DNA of 64,000 nucleotides from Apostichopus japonicus (taxonomy: Eukaryota > Echinodermata > Holothuroidea > Aspidochirotida > Stichopodidae): NCBI RefSeq assembly GCF_037975245.1, contig NC_092573.1, forward strand, positions 17,288,265-17,352,264. Reading direction: 5' to 3'. Numbering within the stretch: position 1 is the stretch's first letter; each line of letters opens with the position of its first letter. Below are positions 25,801 to 33,532 of the stretch, in pieces. The translations under genes and the position numbers were made by a program. The notes under the pieces were generated by a model that worked only from the letters and a program-made list of their open reading frames with translations, had not been told where the DNA came from and searched no databases.

Positions 25801-28800
25801 AATTCAAAATACTGCATCAACCAAACAAATTTGGTTTTGATTTGTTGCAGATGAAACTGCAGGCCCATCAGCACAGAAGACCAAAAGCCAGTGGGCTTAT
25901 TGTGATTCCTTGCCAATTGAGATTATAATCCCAAACTTTCATCATTGTTGATTAAATTGATCAGCAATGTTCTCTTACTGACTGTGGACCTTCCTACTAA
26001 ATATGTTAACTTACCATGTTTACAATTTTTAGCAAAATCAACTCAAGCCCTGCCCCCTAATAAATGTGCATAATATCACATTGAACATACATTATCATGT
26101 ACCCTCTATCTACAGTACCAACAACTTCAAACAAAGTATGATTCAATTCTGAAAATGTTTACATTTGACCCTGTGACCTCATTTACATTCTTGAGATGAG
26201 CACCAAAATCAACAGGGCTCTTCTACCCAGTATGGCGCATCTATGTACCACTTAGTATGACTTCAATCCAACTTGTCGTTGTTCAGTTACCGAGTTTACA
26301 AGCTATTTTAGTGAAAATCAACTTAAGTCCACCCCCTTATAAATATGCATAATATTAACTGAACAATTATCACCATGTACCCACTATCTACCAACACATT
26401 AATACCAAGTATGAATAAATTCTGTCTTTCGGTTGCGGAGTAATTAGCATTTGGAGATTTTCACGTTTTACCCTGTGACCTCATTATTATTCATGAGATG
26501 AGCACCAAAATCAATAGGAATCTTTTACCCAGTATGGCGCATCTATGTACCAAGTATGACCTCAATCCAACTTGCCATTGTTGAGTTTTCGTGTTTACGA
26601 GCCAATGGCGTCACATACGCACACACACACACGCAATCACCATCGCATAGATTCCTTGATCCTTCGGGGTGCAAGGAATCAAAAAGGATGTTTGTGGTGC
26701 TTCTTCTCCAGAGATTTCTCTGGCACAACAAAAATGCGTAGAAAATCAGGACTCAATATTTCGAAAGGAAGAAGTTCTGGTTGGGGGCAGACAGAACAGC
26801 TGTCTCAGTGTCTAACACGAGATGCTGAAAAACAGCTCAAAGAAATTGCTGAACAGAGATGTGATGAAAGGATGAAAATGCTATTGCTCAAGACTTTCTG
26901 TTTACACATCATAGAGGAAGACTAGTTACTTCCTAAGCAGGGTTAGGGTTAGCTTTGGGTGTTGGTGATGACAGTGACGAGGAAGTCATATAACTCACGA
27001 AGGATTTTTTGTATACCAAAGCATAACCTGGTTAATGTTTTGGTGTTGCTTTCTGTTGATCATTTTCTTTCAAATTCCTATTTTTAATTTTGTTCATTTG
27101 ATGTTTGCCTTCCATTTTCTTATATTGTTTTATTCATTTGACAATGAATAACTTACTTTGGTAGATTGAGGAGTTCCCTAAATCTTCACTTTTTTGCTAA
27201 CTACAAGGCAACAGTTCGTGGTCAGGTGGCCCTGTGTGACCTTTGTCCTTTTAAACAAAGTAATTGTATTGTGTGTTCCTTGTTTTCTAGGAATACATGT
27301 GCTGACTCCAAGCCACTATCACTTTTGAGAACTGTGGGGGAAATAGACATATTAATAGCTATTTTGTTTTAGTAGGAATATTCTTGGTGATGGAAGTTTA
27401 TCCTCAAATTTACTTTAGGACACTGATGAGATCCATTTATAAGTTAATGATTCGAGGTTGAGTAATGTGTCTTCAAATTATATAGTAACTTAATTGACAG
27501 CTAATAGGTCAATGGACCCCAGATACCAGGAAGTGAAGGGCAAGCTGTTCGAGAGCCGTCCAGAGACCACCCTACCCTAGGGACGTCCCCAACAAAGTGA
27601 ACCTGCCCCGGAAGTTACCCAATTGTGTTCTTATTTCGTTAGTAGTTTTAAGCATTTTATTTTCCAAAAGTTCATTGGATTTCTTGTTAGATGTAACAGC
27701 TCTGATAAGATCTGTAATTCACCCATTTATATCATTTGACCCCATTGTTTTTAATACAAGATTCAGGTGCAAAGTAAACCTACTAGTTTGCCTTTATATG
27801 TTTATTTTTGTGTGAGTTTTACAGCCTTTTCAAGTTGTCCCCACGATCTCAGAGTTAACTGGCCCTATCCTCATGGGAAGGTGCTACTTGTAATTTTCAC
27901 AAACCTACAATTATATTTATGCCTGGTCACTGCCTTTTTGACCGCCTACATTTGCCTTAAAGGTAAGTCTCGAGGCAGACTTCAGGAGACGGACAGGGTG
28001 TTAAAAATGAATTTATTCAAATTATGTTTATCGCAACATAAATTTGTTGTTTTCTTAAAAAATAACACTGCTTTAAGAATCCAACAACTCTTAAAATATT
28101 CTTCAAACATTCCCTTTACTTCAGCCAACACATCCTGGTTCTTAATACTGTGTTTAATTATGTTATCATCTTGCTGTGACAAGAAACTGCACTGTTTTAA
28201 TTTGTCGTACAGTACAACGCATAAGAGTGATGTCATTTGTTTATTCTTTATTCTTTACATAACACCTCTCTTAGCACCCAACAATTGTTAAAATTTGCTT
28301 CAGATGTTCCTATATAGCTATCAACGAACATTACCTTGCACTAATCCTGAACTTAAATACTAAGAACATTTAAATTATGTGATCATCTTGCTGTGACAAG
28401 AAACTGCTCTATTTTCATTATCATGCAACGTATAAGAGTGACGTCATATGTATATTGATTACTTGCTCCTAGCACCCAACAACTCTTTAAATATTCTTTT
28501 GATATCCCTGTATTATTTTCAACCAACACATCCTGTTCTAATTAAGTACAAGAACATTTAAATTATGTCGTTTCCATGTTGCTGTTACAAGGAACTCCTG
28601 AGTTTTAATTGTCGTCCTATTAAACCTATTAAACAGTGACGTCATATATGTTTATTGTTTACTCATAAAGTGTCATCTCTTTTATCATCCAACAACTCTT
28701 CAAGTATTCTTAGGACATTTCTTTACAACATCCAACCAACAAACCTTGGTTCTAAATAGGTTTTGTAACATATAATTTAAACTAATATCATGTTGCTGTG

Positions 28801-31465
28801 AATAGTCGTTGCTGATTTTCAATTTAGCCCACACTTCATAGTGAGGTCATTTGTTGATTACACATAAGATAACATCTCTCCAAACATCCCAAAACTCCTA
28901 AGATAATCTCAGGACATCCCTCTATAACTGTCAACTAAAACATCTAGGTTCTAATAAGTGCAAGAGCATTCAAATGTCATTTTCATGTTGCTGTGACAAG
29001 GAACTGCTTTGTTGTAATTGTCGTACACTGTATAAGAGTGACGTCATTTGTTTGTTGTTTACTCGAAAAATAACACCTCTCCAATGATCCAACATCTCGA
29101 AAAATGTTCCCAGGTCATCCCTCTACAACTTCCAATCAACAAACCTTGGTACTAAATATGTGCAACGAAACTCATTTTTAAGCACTTCTTGAAGCCTGCC
29201 CTGATGGTCTATTACTGTAGCTATCAAACCATCGAGTTAAAAAAAAATATATATTAGATAGATATGAAATTGTTCTTAACATATTTCGTTTATCAGTACG
29301 TTGCCATATTGTAAAATTCACACCAGTGCAAAGTACAAAGTTTAACACGTGGTTCACAATTATCATCTAACGTTAACAACCTTTAGTACTTTTTGGTCAA
29401 TTAGGTTGCCATTTGTTCTCACACATTCCTTGAAGTATTTTAAGCATTATCACTGGACACCATTCCTTCTTCTAAAAGTGATACAGTGTGGTCTACCTTC
29501 ACCAATTGTTGTAGATATGTCAGAAACCATGGACAAACATATTCTATCACTAACCTCTATATTCTTTGAGACCACATTCTTCACAACAGCAGCGAATAGA
29601 TCTGAGGCATCTTTCCCTTTGGCTATCATCTGAAAGATAAAAAATTACACAGAGTCTCCAAAAATATGAATACTTGTGCACCAACTTTCACTGATCAGTG
29701 TAGTTCTTTATTCAGTTGCAACAAATTGTTTGGTCTACTTTCTTACAGATGCACTTGAAGTGATTAAAACAAACTTATCAGTTGTACCAACATCATTATT
29801 AAGTACCTGGTTGCTATTCACTTTCAAAATGTAAAGTTTCATGCAAAATGTAATACTGTGAAGTTGAAAAAGTATGGTAACCAAATAGTACACTGTATTT
29901 CTAAATCAGGTATGCATATTCTGCTAGTTCGTTGTTATCATAGTTTTATCACACTTGGTTACTGTAAGGGTTTATTTCTCTTTCACAACAAACAATCTCA
30001 GATTTGATGGAGAGACGAAGGGAGCAGTGAGTCAAAGGGTGTGGAGTGGTGTGGGGCTGAAATGCTACCAGTTAATAAGCAATGTGGATTGGAATGCACA
30101 TGCTGAGAGGAAATAGAGAGATGAACAATATAAAACACTGATGAGAGCAGTAATGAGCAATGTTACTGGTGGTGACATTTATGGCAGTGACACTTTCCTG
30201 ATTGAAAAAAGGGTAAATACAATCACATACCCCAATGATTCTCTTCATAGCTTCTAACTTCAAGCCATCTTTATTTCCATCCAGCATACATTTCAGATCT
30301 TCATACCTGTAATTACAGAGCATAAAGAAAATATTTAAAAGGAATGTTTTTTTCTCACACATAGTTTTCCCTAAAATGTTCCCTTAATCCTCTCTTTGTC
30401 CCTCTACTGTTTATCTCCTACCTCTCCTCTCCCCCTGTTGGTTTCTTTCTTATTTCTCTCCATCCTTTGTCTACTAATCCCCTTACATCTATCTCTTTGT
30501 GCTCACCATGCTCATTTACCTCTCTGAATTCTGTGTGTGTTTCTGTCTCTTCTGTTACTGTTACTTGTCATTTAGCCTCTGAAGAAGATCCTACTAGGAT
30601 CGAAACGTCAGTCCCATTTACTTTTACGCATTCTCTTACACAGGCTCTCTAGTGGATAAGCAGTTTGCTAACAATTTTGTTTTCATTTTGACACATAGTT
30701 ATCAAAATTTGTTATCTTCTGTATCCATTTGTACCGCTGTAAATTACCTTCAAATGTCGAATTATATTATGTTTCTGACCAGTTTCCTATTTAATATTGT
30801 CAGTTTGGTTCTGTAGTATGATTATTAAAAGCAGTTCCTGGTATTGATAGAATGCAGGGACATTACTTGAGCTGGAATGCAATCAACTCTGAATCAATTG
30901 ACCAAAATTTTATGTCATAAGCTAGAGGTTTGGGCTTGTCAAATGCAGAGCAAAGATAAAGCCAACATACCAGTACTACATAGTGAAAAAATGGTACACA
31001 TTTCTGCAAGTAGATAATTCACTGGCATACATATTACATGCATAGCAATACAATATTGCCTAGGCCCTAATGATCATTAACTTAACAAGCTTTTCATGAT
31101 ACACGGGCCATCTCCGATGTGCATTATAATTACTGGTTTGCATTGCTGAAAGCCTACGTGTGGAAGTACACTGAAGTGAAACTCTACATAGGCAAACAAT
31201 AGGCTAGGGCTAGGTATAAGTAACATCCCTTGTCAGAATGTTGTCAAGTGACCTAGCGCAATAATTACACGATCGGTGGGAAAATATCCTACAATTGTAA
31301 ACATGGTTAATTCGTATTAAATCTTGTATAAAATCACACCCACTTCTTATAATCTGTGGCAAAGAAAGCTCCACTAGCTGGATCAGCGGCCAGATCAGCT
31401 CCTTCATTTACAACCGAAGTTGACGGTGTTTTCTCGTTTGCGTAAGACCGTTGCTCGGAGGCCAT
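1737..31465 (-). CDS. AP3B1: AP-3 complex subunit beta (partial, 19 exons, C-terminus off the left edge)
   Basis: Large beta subunit of the AP-3 adaptor, which sorts cargo from endosomes to lysosomes and lysosome-related organelles. The 19 exons join in one frame (822 codons) with GT donors and AG acceptors throughout and compatible phases. Known family blocks are visible in order: [137 protein letters not shown] and ATGYLEL. This is the armadillo-like trunk followed by the acidic Ser/Glu hinge. The human AP3B1 protein is about 1,090 residues, so roughly the last quarter (the appendage or ear) is missing here because the window ends. Invertebrates usually have one gene equivalent to AP3B1 and AP3B2; the neighbouring SCAMP favours the AP3B1 name. 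Large introns (3, 6, 7, 17) carry most of the transposons; introns of 143-690 bp are nearly clean. Confidence 0.96.
2458..2536 (-). CDS. AP3B1: AP3B exon 18 (residues 772-798), end of hinge
   Basis: A small exon encoding [20 protein letters not shown], then LLDFDD. The LLDFDD ending matches the family's SLLDLDDF, a clathrin-box-like motif near the end of the hinge. Acceptor TTTTGGTAG and donor GTAAGT are both good; the phase agrees with exon 17. Confidence 0.85.
2668..4166 (+). repeat. Interspersed repeat copy 2 with an internal tandem array
   Basis: Same ends as the copy at 101-1348: GGTTCCTTGC at 2668-2677, hairpin arms at 4141-4152 and 4157-4166. Inside, GACCTTTGGTGACC recurs at 3028, 3425 and 3825, giving a tandem unit of about 398 bp. 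Sits in AP3B intron 17. Confidence 0.72.
4330..4677 (+). repeat. Interspersed repeat copy 3, 3' portion only
   Basis: Carries the AAGTCCAACTTTCCCTTGTT segment, the CA-rich tract and the terminal hairpin (4652-4663 and 4668-4677) of the two previous copies, but not their 5' end. It ends 35 bp from the splice donor of AP3B exon 17. Confidence 0.65.
4712..4932 (-). CDS. AP3B1: AP3B exon 17 (residues 698-771), acidic Ser-rich hinge
   Basis: Seventy-three codons that are almost all Ser, Glu and Asp, with runs such as [20 protein letters not shown]. Low-complexity acidic serine tracts of this kind are the hallmark of the AP-3 beta hinge and a likely casein-kinase substrate region (inference). Acceptor TTTATAG; donor GTTTGT is weak but keeps the frame into exon 18. 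Confidence 0.88.
5191..5217. repeat. Poly-T / poly-G tract
   Basis: About twenty T followed by about eleven G in AP3B intron 16. Simple sequence; length may be unreliable in assembly. The rest of 4933-6025 shows nothing else. Confidence 0.8.
6026..6146 (-). CDS. AP3B1: AP3B exon 16 (residues 658-698), start of hinge
   Basis: Encodes [20 protein letters not shown], then [21 protein letters not shown] lysine-rich patch followed by a Ser/Asp/Glu run matches the KKFYSESEEEE start of the AP-3 beta hinge. Acceptor CACAG, donor GTAGAA. Confidence 0.9.
6286..6438. repeat. Minisatellite, 8 copies of a 20-bp unit
   Basis: Unit AGGCTGCACCATCAATTGAG with C/A variation at position 4, starting at 6286, 6306 and every 20 bp to 6426; the last copy is incomplete. 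In AP3B intron 15, about 140 bp from exon 16. Confidence 0.92.
7253..7371 (-). CDS. AP3B1: AP3B exon 15 (residues 618-657)
   Basis: Encodes [20 protein letters not shown] and [20 protein letters not shown], the conserved segment joining trunk and hinge. Acceptor TTCCTAG, donor GTAAGT. Confidence 0.95.
8397..8583 (-). CDS. AP3B1: AP3B exon 14 (residues 556-618)
   Basis: Encodes [40 protein letters not shown] and [18 protein letters not shown]. This is the end of the structured trunk. Ends in phase 1 before GTATGT. Confidence 0.96.
8930..9106 (-). CDS. AP3B1: AP3B exon 13 (residues 497-555)
   Basis: Encodes [40 protein letters not shown] and [17 protein letters not shown]. The donor GTGCGA is weak, but exon length and protein match leave little choice. 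Confidence 0.96.
9224..9470. repeat. Tandem duplication, 120-bp period
   Basis: CTTCATGAGCT at 9224 and 9344 heads two copies that share GGAAATCCAACTGAAACACT. Located in AP3B intron 12. Confidence 0.75.
9771..9880 (-). CDS. AP3B1: AP3B exon 12 (residues 460-496)
   Basis: Encodes [20 protein letters not shown], then [16 protein letters not shown], matching the family's [16 protein letters not shown]. Donor GTAAGG. Confidence 0.96.
10283..10445. mobile_element. Short foldback MITE
   Basis: The ends CTACAATCCTCGACAAAAAT and its complement (near 10417-10445) form an inverted repeat of about 30 bp with a few mismatches; inner C-rich and G-rich arms also pair. In AP3B intron 11. No target duplication is obvious. 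Confidence 0.6.
11099..11231 (-). CDS. AP3B1: AP3B exon 11 (residues 416-460)
   Basis: Encodes [39 protein letters not shown] and MSNRD. Ends one base into a Glu codon before donor GTAAGT. Confidence 0.95.
11375..11564 (-). CDS. AP3B1: AP3B exon 10 (residues 352-415)
   Basis: Encodes [39 protein letters not shown] and [19 protein letters not shown]. Acceptor TTTTCAG, donor GTATGT. The intron on its 3' side is the shortest in the gene (143 bp). Confidence 0.97.
12105..12202 (-). CDS. AP3B1: AP3B exon 9 (residues 320-352)
   Basis: Encodes [20 protein letters not shown], then [13 protein letters not shown], the family's VVMAVAQLYWH block. Ends in phase 2 (AG) before donor GTATGT. Confidence 0.94.
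12732..12908 (-). CDS. AP3B1: AP3B exon 8 (residues 261-319)
   Basis: An acidic loop ([20 protein letters not shown]) precedes [28 protein letters not shown]-3 beta proteins have a poorly conserved acidic insertion at this point, so the variable first half and the conserved second half fit the family. Confidence 0.95.
13371..13431. repeat. Hairpin repeat GGACTACCA/TGGTAGTCC, copy 1
   Basis: GGACTACCA at 13371 pairs with GGTAGTCC at 13404-13411 and again at 13424-13431. A related hairpin lies 2 kb away. In AP3B intron 7. Confidence 0.6.
13590..14210 (+). repeat. Dispersed repeat copy 1 (CpG-rich)
   Basis: Shares a long colinear series of blocks with 48385-48900 (for example CCTTGC-AACCTTCCGAACCAGG, AAGTTTCAGAAACAAAAG, AGTAATGATGTGTCC, GGATTCCCTTCAACTGA). 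Direct orientation. No protein seen; an A-rich stretch follows the first block. In AP3B intron 7. Confidence 0.72.
14200..14420. mobile_element. hAT-like terminal fragment (tentative)
   Basis: Starts CAATAGGGCTGTGAG and contains palindromic AAACGTTTAAACG repeats typical of subterminal transposon sequence. The opposite end was not found nearby, so it is probably truncated. Confidence 0.3.
15429..15469. repeat. Hairpin repeat GGACTACCA/TGGTAGTCC, copy 2
   Basis: GGACTACCA at 15429-15437 and TGGTAGTCC at 15461-15469, with the shared GAAAGATTTGGTAGTCC tail of the copy at 13371. Same orientation. The flanking 14.4-15.4 and 15.5-16.39 kb stretches of intron 7 show no gene. Confidence 0.6.
16390..16572 (-). 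CDS. AP3B1: AP3B exon 7 (residues 200-260)
   Basis: Encodes [40 protein letters not shown] and [17 protein letters not shown]. This is the most diagnostic stretch for AP-3 beta in the window. The acceptor TTTTTTTAG and donor GTAAGT are strong. Confidence 0.98.
16723..16876. mobile_element. Foldback MITE with 41-bp arms
   Basis: Arms at 16723-16763 and 16836-16876 match as inverted repeats in 39 of 41 positions (start AATCAACGGTCTAGCGTGCG). The centre contains GCACGAGGGCGGAGCCCGAG. A further partial arm occurs near 16973. In AP3B intron 6. Confidence 0.85.
17518..17835. repeat. Tandem pair of a 159-bp unit inside the 4.1-kb element
   Basis: GACCGACCATTCATGAAAGG starts at 17518 and 17677; both units run through GATACCAGGCCT and AAAGAGAACTACTG. 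Confidence 0.85.
17966..18586. mobile_element. hAT-type MITE, 621 bp, 8-bp target duplication
   Basis: Terminal inverted repeat CAAGGGCGGCGGAA at both ends, flanked by a perfect 8-bp duplication ATACCTTG (17958-17965 and 18587-18594). No transposase. Inserted inside the 4.1-kb element, so it is younger than that one. Confidence 0.88.
19145..19560. repeat. Degenerate two-copy repeat
   Basis: Blocks CTCTATCTATCAGT, CTTGTCCAATATGATCT, CACTCATGTTATTC and CTTTAAATCACTCATAACTCG occur twice in the same order. Within the 4.1-kb element. Confidence 0.7.
19730..19815. mobile_element. Transposon-end-like sequence GGGTTGGGCGATATT
   Basis: GGTTGGGCGATAT followed by CGATAATTATGATAA resembles a common hAT-type end. 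Only one end is seen. Confidence 0.25.
20728..20815. other. G-rich tract
   Basis: Repeated GGGG and GGGTGGGTGGGG runs on the plus strand; enough G-runs to form a G-quadruplex in principle. Confidence 0.5.
21752..21818 (-). CDS. AP3B1: AP3B exon 6 (residues 177-199)
   Basis: Completes Ser and continues [22 protein letters not shown], the family's LDPEQKE block. Acceptor TTTACAG, donor GTGAGT. Intron 5 before it is only 246 bp; the 5.2-kb intron after it holds a large transposon. Confidence 0.95.
22065..22225 (-). CDS. AP3B1: AP3B exon 5 (residues 124-177)
   Basis: Encodes [20 protein letters not shown] and [16 protein letters not shown]. Ends with two bases of a Ser codon (AG) before donor GTACTA. 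The acceptor is a clear CACAG. Confidence 0.97.
22915..23010 (-). CDS. AP3B1: AP3B exon 4 (residues 92-123)
   Basis: Encodes [20 protein letters not shown], then [12 protein letters not shown], one of the best conserved parts of all adaptin beta chains. Acceptor TTCACAG, donor GTAAGA, phase 0 at both ends. Confidence 0.97.
23055..23360 (-). repeat. Two tRNA-derived SINE-like copies
   Basis: On the minus strand GGTTCAAATCC (23292-23302) matches a pol III B box and is followed by a TTCTAGCCAATGATTT segment. A diverged partner of the same layout lies about 220 bp to the left. The A box is not clear. In AP3B intron 3, just upstream of exon 4. Confidence 0.4.
24189..25081. mobile_element. hAT-type MITE, 893 bp, 8-bp target duplication
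   Basis: Ends CATGGGCGTCAGCAGGT and, as complement, CATGGGCGTCAACAGGT; perfect duplication ACAGTTAT at 24181-24188 and 25082-25089. Shares an inner block (GCGGAGCGCCACC, TTGGTTGGCGCG) with the MITE at 17966, in inverted orientation. No transposase. Confidence 0.9.
25904..26680 (+). repeat. Second family with terminal 10-mer and 3' hairpin
   Basis: GATTCCTTGC at the 5' end, GATTCCTTG and GCAAGGAATC forming the 3' hairpin, then AAAAA. Interior has two degenerate units with GTATGGCGCATCTATGTACC and CCCTGTGACCTCATT. Layout matches the repeats at 101 and 2668 but with GAT in place of GGT. In AP3B intron 3. Confidence 0.65.
26712..26925 (+). CDS. Possible terminal exon of a nested gene or a gene fragment
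   Basis: A good acceptor (TTCTTCTCCAG) opens a frame of about 70 codons ending in [22 protein letters not shown], then [40 protein letters not shown], ending IIEED. The second half could form an amphipathic helix or coiled coil. It lies inside AP3B intron 3 on the opposite strand, directly after a repeat. I do not recognise the protein; it may be a retrocopy fragment or chance. Confidence 0.2.
28160..29110. repeat. Tandem array of about 200-bp units carrying CRE sites
   Basis: Five degenerate units headed by CATNTTGCTGTGACAAGRAACTGC, each with a TATAAGAGTGACGTCAT-like segment and AACA(A)CTC. The CREB/ATF palindrome TGACGTCA is intact in three (near 28440, 28640, 29040) and degraded in two. 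In AP3B intron 3; preceding DNA at 26.9-28.0 kb shows no gene. Confidence 0.7.
29555..29629 (-). CDS. AP3B1: AP3B exon 3 (residues 67-91)
   Basis: Encodes [19 protein letters not shown] followed by VSKNIE, a near-identical match to the family block after MKRIVG. Acceptor TTTCAG, donor GTTAGT, both phase 0. It is followed by the longest intron (6.5 kb). Confidence 0.95.
30231..30306 (-). CDS. AP3B1: AP3B exon 2 (residues 41-66)
   Basis: Encodes [19 protein letters not shown] and MKRIIG, the first conserved trunk helix pair. The acceptor is TTACAG and the donor GTATGT; the exon ends in phase 0. Confidence 0.94.
30365..30700 (+). mobile_element. Penelope-like element terminal fragment
   Basis: Matches, in reverse, the 3' part of the element at 43140-45180 (CCCTGTTGGTTTCTTTCTT, ACTTGTCATTTAGCCT, GAAGAAGATC). 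It ends CTCTAGTGGATAAGCAGTT, also present at 45133. No coding part remains. In AP3B intron 1. Confidence 0.8.
30579..30609 (+). ncRNA. Hammerhead-ribozyme-like hairpin (tentative)
   Basis: CTGAAGA, an extra A, a GATCC/GGATC stem, GAAA, then CGTC. This resembles the core order of a hammerhead ribozyme (CUGANGA, stem II, GAAA, UH), which Penelope-like elements are known to carry. The extra base may make this copy inactive. Confidence 0.35.
31344..31465 (-). CDS. AP3B1: AP3B exon 1 (residues 1-41), start codon
   Basis: Begins [12 protein letters not shown] and ends in AAGAA before donor GTGGGTG; the last codon (Lys) is completed by exon 2. This donor is the only one that restores the KK-Y-EDLK frame, which matches the family's KK-HDDLK. 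The short, low-complexity N-terminus is typical of AP-3 beta. The ATG is the first that gives this frame, and no better one is visible upstream. Confidence 0.9.
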
Positions 31466-31789
31466 GTTTTCGTAATCCTTTTAGAAGAAAGAAACCAGAT
31501 AGAGATTTGATTACGAATTCATTAACTTCTGCAATGATGATTTTGTTAGTTTTATCTACGACTAACTTCGAGCCTCATACTAGATTAGCCTACACACGAA
31601 ACTGAATGGCCGACACAGACTGCAAAGCATATGTAGTACATATGTAGTACGTACGCTAGCACAAGTTGAATGTGATTACCAATAATGAGATGAGTGAGAT
31701 ATGGTAATTATATAGAAGTAGACGTCAAATTGTGTGGGTGAGTGTTGTTACCAATATATAAGTATAACTTGCCTAGGGAGGAAGCGGAA

Positions 31790-32880
31790 TATATTATGTA
31801 CACAAATATATATGCTTTACTAACGAAATACATACATGGTTTACTTCAAAAATACACTTTAGACATAGTTATATATATCAATATGTATACACATATATTT
31901 ATTCTCTGAAAAATTATATTTATTCCTTTAAAGGGTGTGAAGACTCGGGCAAAAATAAACGTCTAATGCCGGTAATCTGACCTAGTTTCGAATGAGGCGT
32001 AACAGAAGTGTTAGACACCACCATCGATCCCAGAAAATACACACACAGCTTGCTACCGTCAGTAATTAGACACTAGTGTACAGTCAATACCCACAGCACA
32101 GTGTAAAAAACGATACAGTGATGGACATCTCAGGTCCAGCTAAAGATAACAAGGTATCACGTTTCATTAGTCTGCATTTTGTAGCGACACAAACAAAATG
32201 TCACTTGCAAGCAACGGAAGTTAACTTTTTCAGATGGCCACACACGGTTTGGGGCAAGTCTTCGGTGTAAATTTTTATATATCTCCAGGCGTAGAGAAAA
32301 CAATTATTAATAACAAATATGTATTCTGTGCAAAAATATTTATTCTCTTACAGTAATTATTTTGTAAAAAAGGATCTTTATCACAAATATTATATTTTTC
32401 TATGCCAAGAATATATTTATTCTCTAAGAAATATACTATATATTGCATAAAAAATATACATCCTGTTAAAAAAATATACATTCCAGTGGAAATGCGCCCT
32501 TTAAAGAGCACCTGGCTTGGTCCGGTGTATATGCCTCATCCTATTATTTTTATCATTTGTTATGACATTCTGCATCCCATCTTTCAAATGTAATATGCAG
32601 TGCACATTTTGAAGTTACTGAACAACAAAACATCTCAGTTGGCACTTACAGCCCGTACTTTGTATAGCATATGTATTTCCTTACAGAATACATTTTTGGC
32701 ACAGAATGGAATTTTTTTGTTAGAGAACTTTTTTTTTTACGAAAAATAGAAATTTATATTTGCCAAGAATATAAGTTTTTCTATAGAATATATAATATTT
32801 TCTGTCAATGAATTTATATATTTTGTTAGATAATTTATTTCAGTCACATAATTTATATATTTTATTTTTTTATATTATAA
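31790..32880. repeat. AT-rich repeat block with a CTTTAAAGGG-bounded insert
   Basis: ATATATTTATTCTCT-type words recur at 31890, 32330, 32410 and beyond. A non-AT-rich insert from about 31936 to 32510 is bounded by CTTTAAAGGG and its complement. This is part of the intergenic space between AP3B and SCAMP; 31466-31790 shows no recognisable feature. Confidence 0.45.
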
Positions 32881-32895
32881 TTGATATATTTGGTT

Positions 32896-33226
32896 GGGGG
32901 GGGGGGGGCTGCAGCCCCCCCTACCAAAAATTGTTGTGAAAATTCGGGCAATATGCTGAGAATTTTTCGGACACCTACTGAAAGAAAAATCATTTGCAAT
33001 GTGTTTTTCAATGGTTAAACTTGTACTATTTTTACCATTGTAACGACTTCCCCAATACTTATATATATGGAAGGGTAATATCACGGAAGAAGATTGTATG
33101 TTATTGGCATATGATGTAATAACCGATGAATGCCTAAATGATATGTTGAACGCGCGAAAAATTTTGGTTGTATTTTTCGGGCAAGTCGTTACAGCCCCCC
33201 AAATCAAATTAGGCTCCTACGCCTAT
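32896..33226. mobile_element. MITE remnant ending GGCTCCTACGCCTATG
   Basis: A G-run and GCTGCAGCCCCCCC at the left, a GTTACAGCCCCCC and GGCTCCTACGCCTATG end at the right. The right end looks like a transposon terminus; the left terminus is not identified. Confidence 0.4.
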
Positions 33227-33227
33227 G

Positions 33228-33352
33228 TACACACACGGTATGGTCCATACATGGTATAGTACAAACACCGTATGGTACATTGTATGGTATATATTACACA
33301 CACGGTATGGTACCTTACATAGTATGGTACACACACTGTATGGTATGAACCA
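33228..33352. repeat. Minisatellite based on CACACGGTATGGTAC
   Basis: Repeated GTATGGTA words with ACAC spacers, six or more degenerate copies. Confidence 0.7.
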
Positions 33353-33389
33353 ACTTGAGTGTCTTGCTTGACGGTTTAGTGTATTCTCT

Positions 33390-33532
33390 TTATTTCTTGT
33401 TGTTATTGTTCTGTATGTACAGGGACCACAGTGAAAATAATTGTTGTGTTATCCCTGTTCCTAGTGTTATCCTAGTGACCTTGTGTCTTGTATTGTCTTT
33501 GTATTGTGATGTGCAATAAATCAAATCAAAAA
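33390..33532 (+). mobile_element. 3' tail of a non-LTR retrotransposon
   Basis: Contains TGTACAGGGACCACAGTG and GTTATCCCTGTTCC, and ends AATAAATCAAATCAAA. This is the common 3' end style of CR1-like LINEs in invertebrates. No coding part. Confidence 0.45.

Noticed and set aside
26945-26957. GGGTTAGGGTTAG as a telomere remnant
   Set aside because: Only two units; too short to support an interstitial telomere.
27767-28291. Open frame of 174 codons, plus strand
   Set aside because: Overlaps the start of the CRE-bearing tandem array and shows no protein family features.
29349-29633. Plus-strand open frame over AP3B exon 3
   Set aside because: Antisense shadow of a conserved exon.
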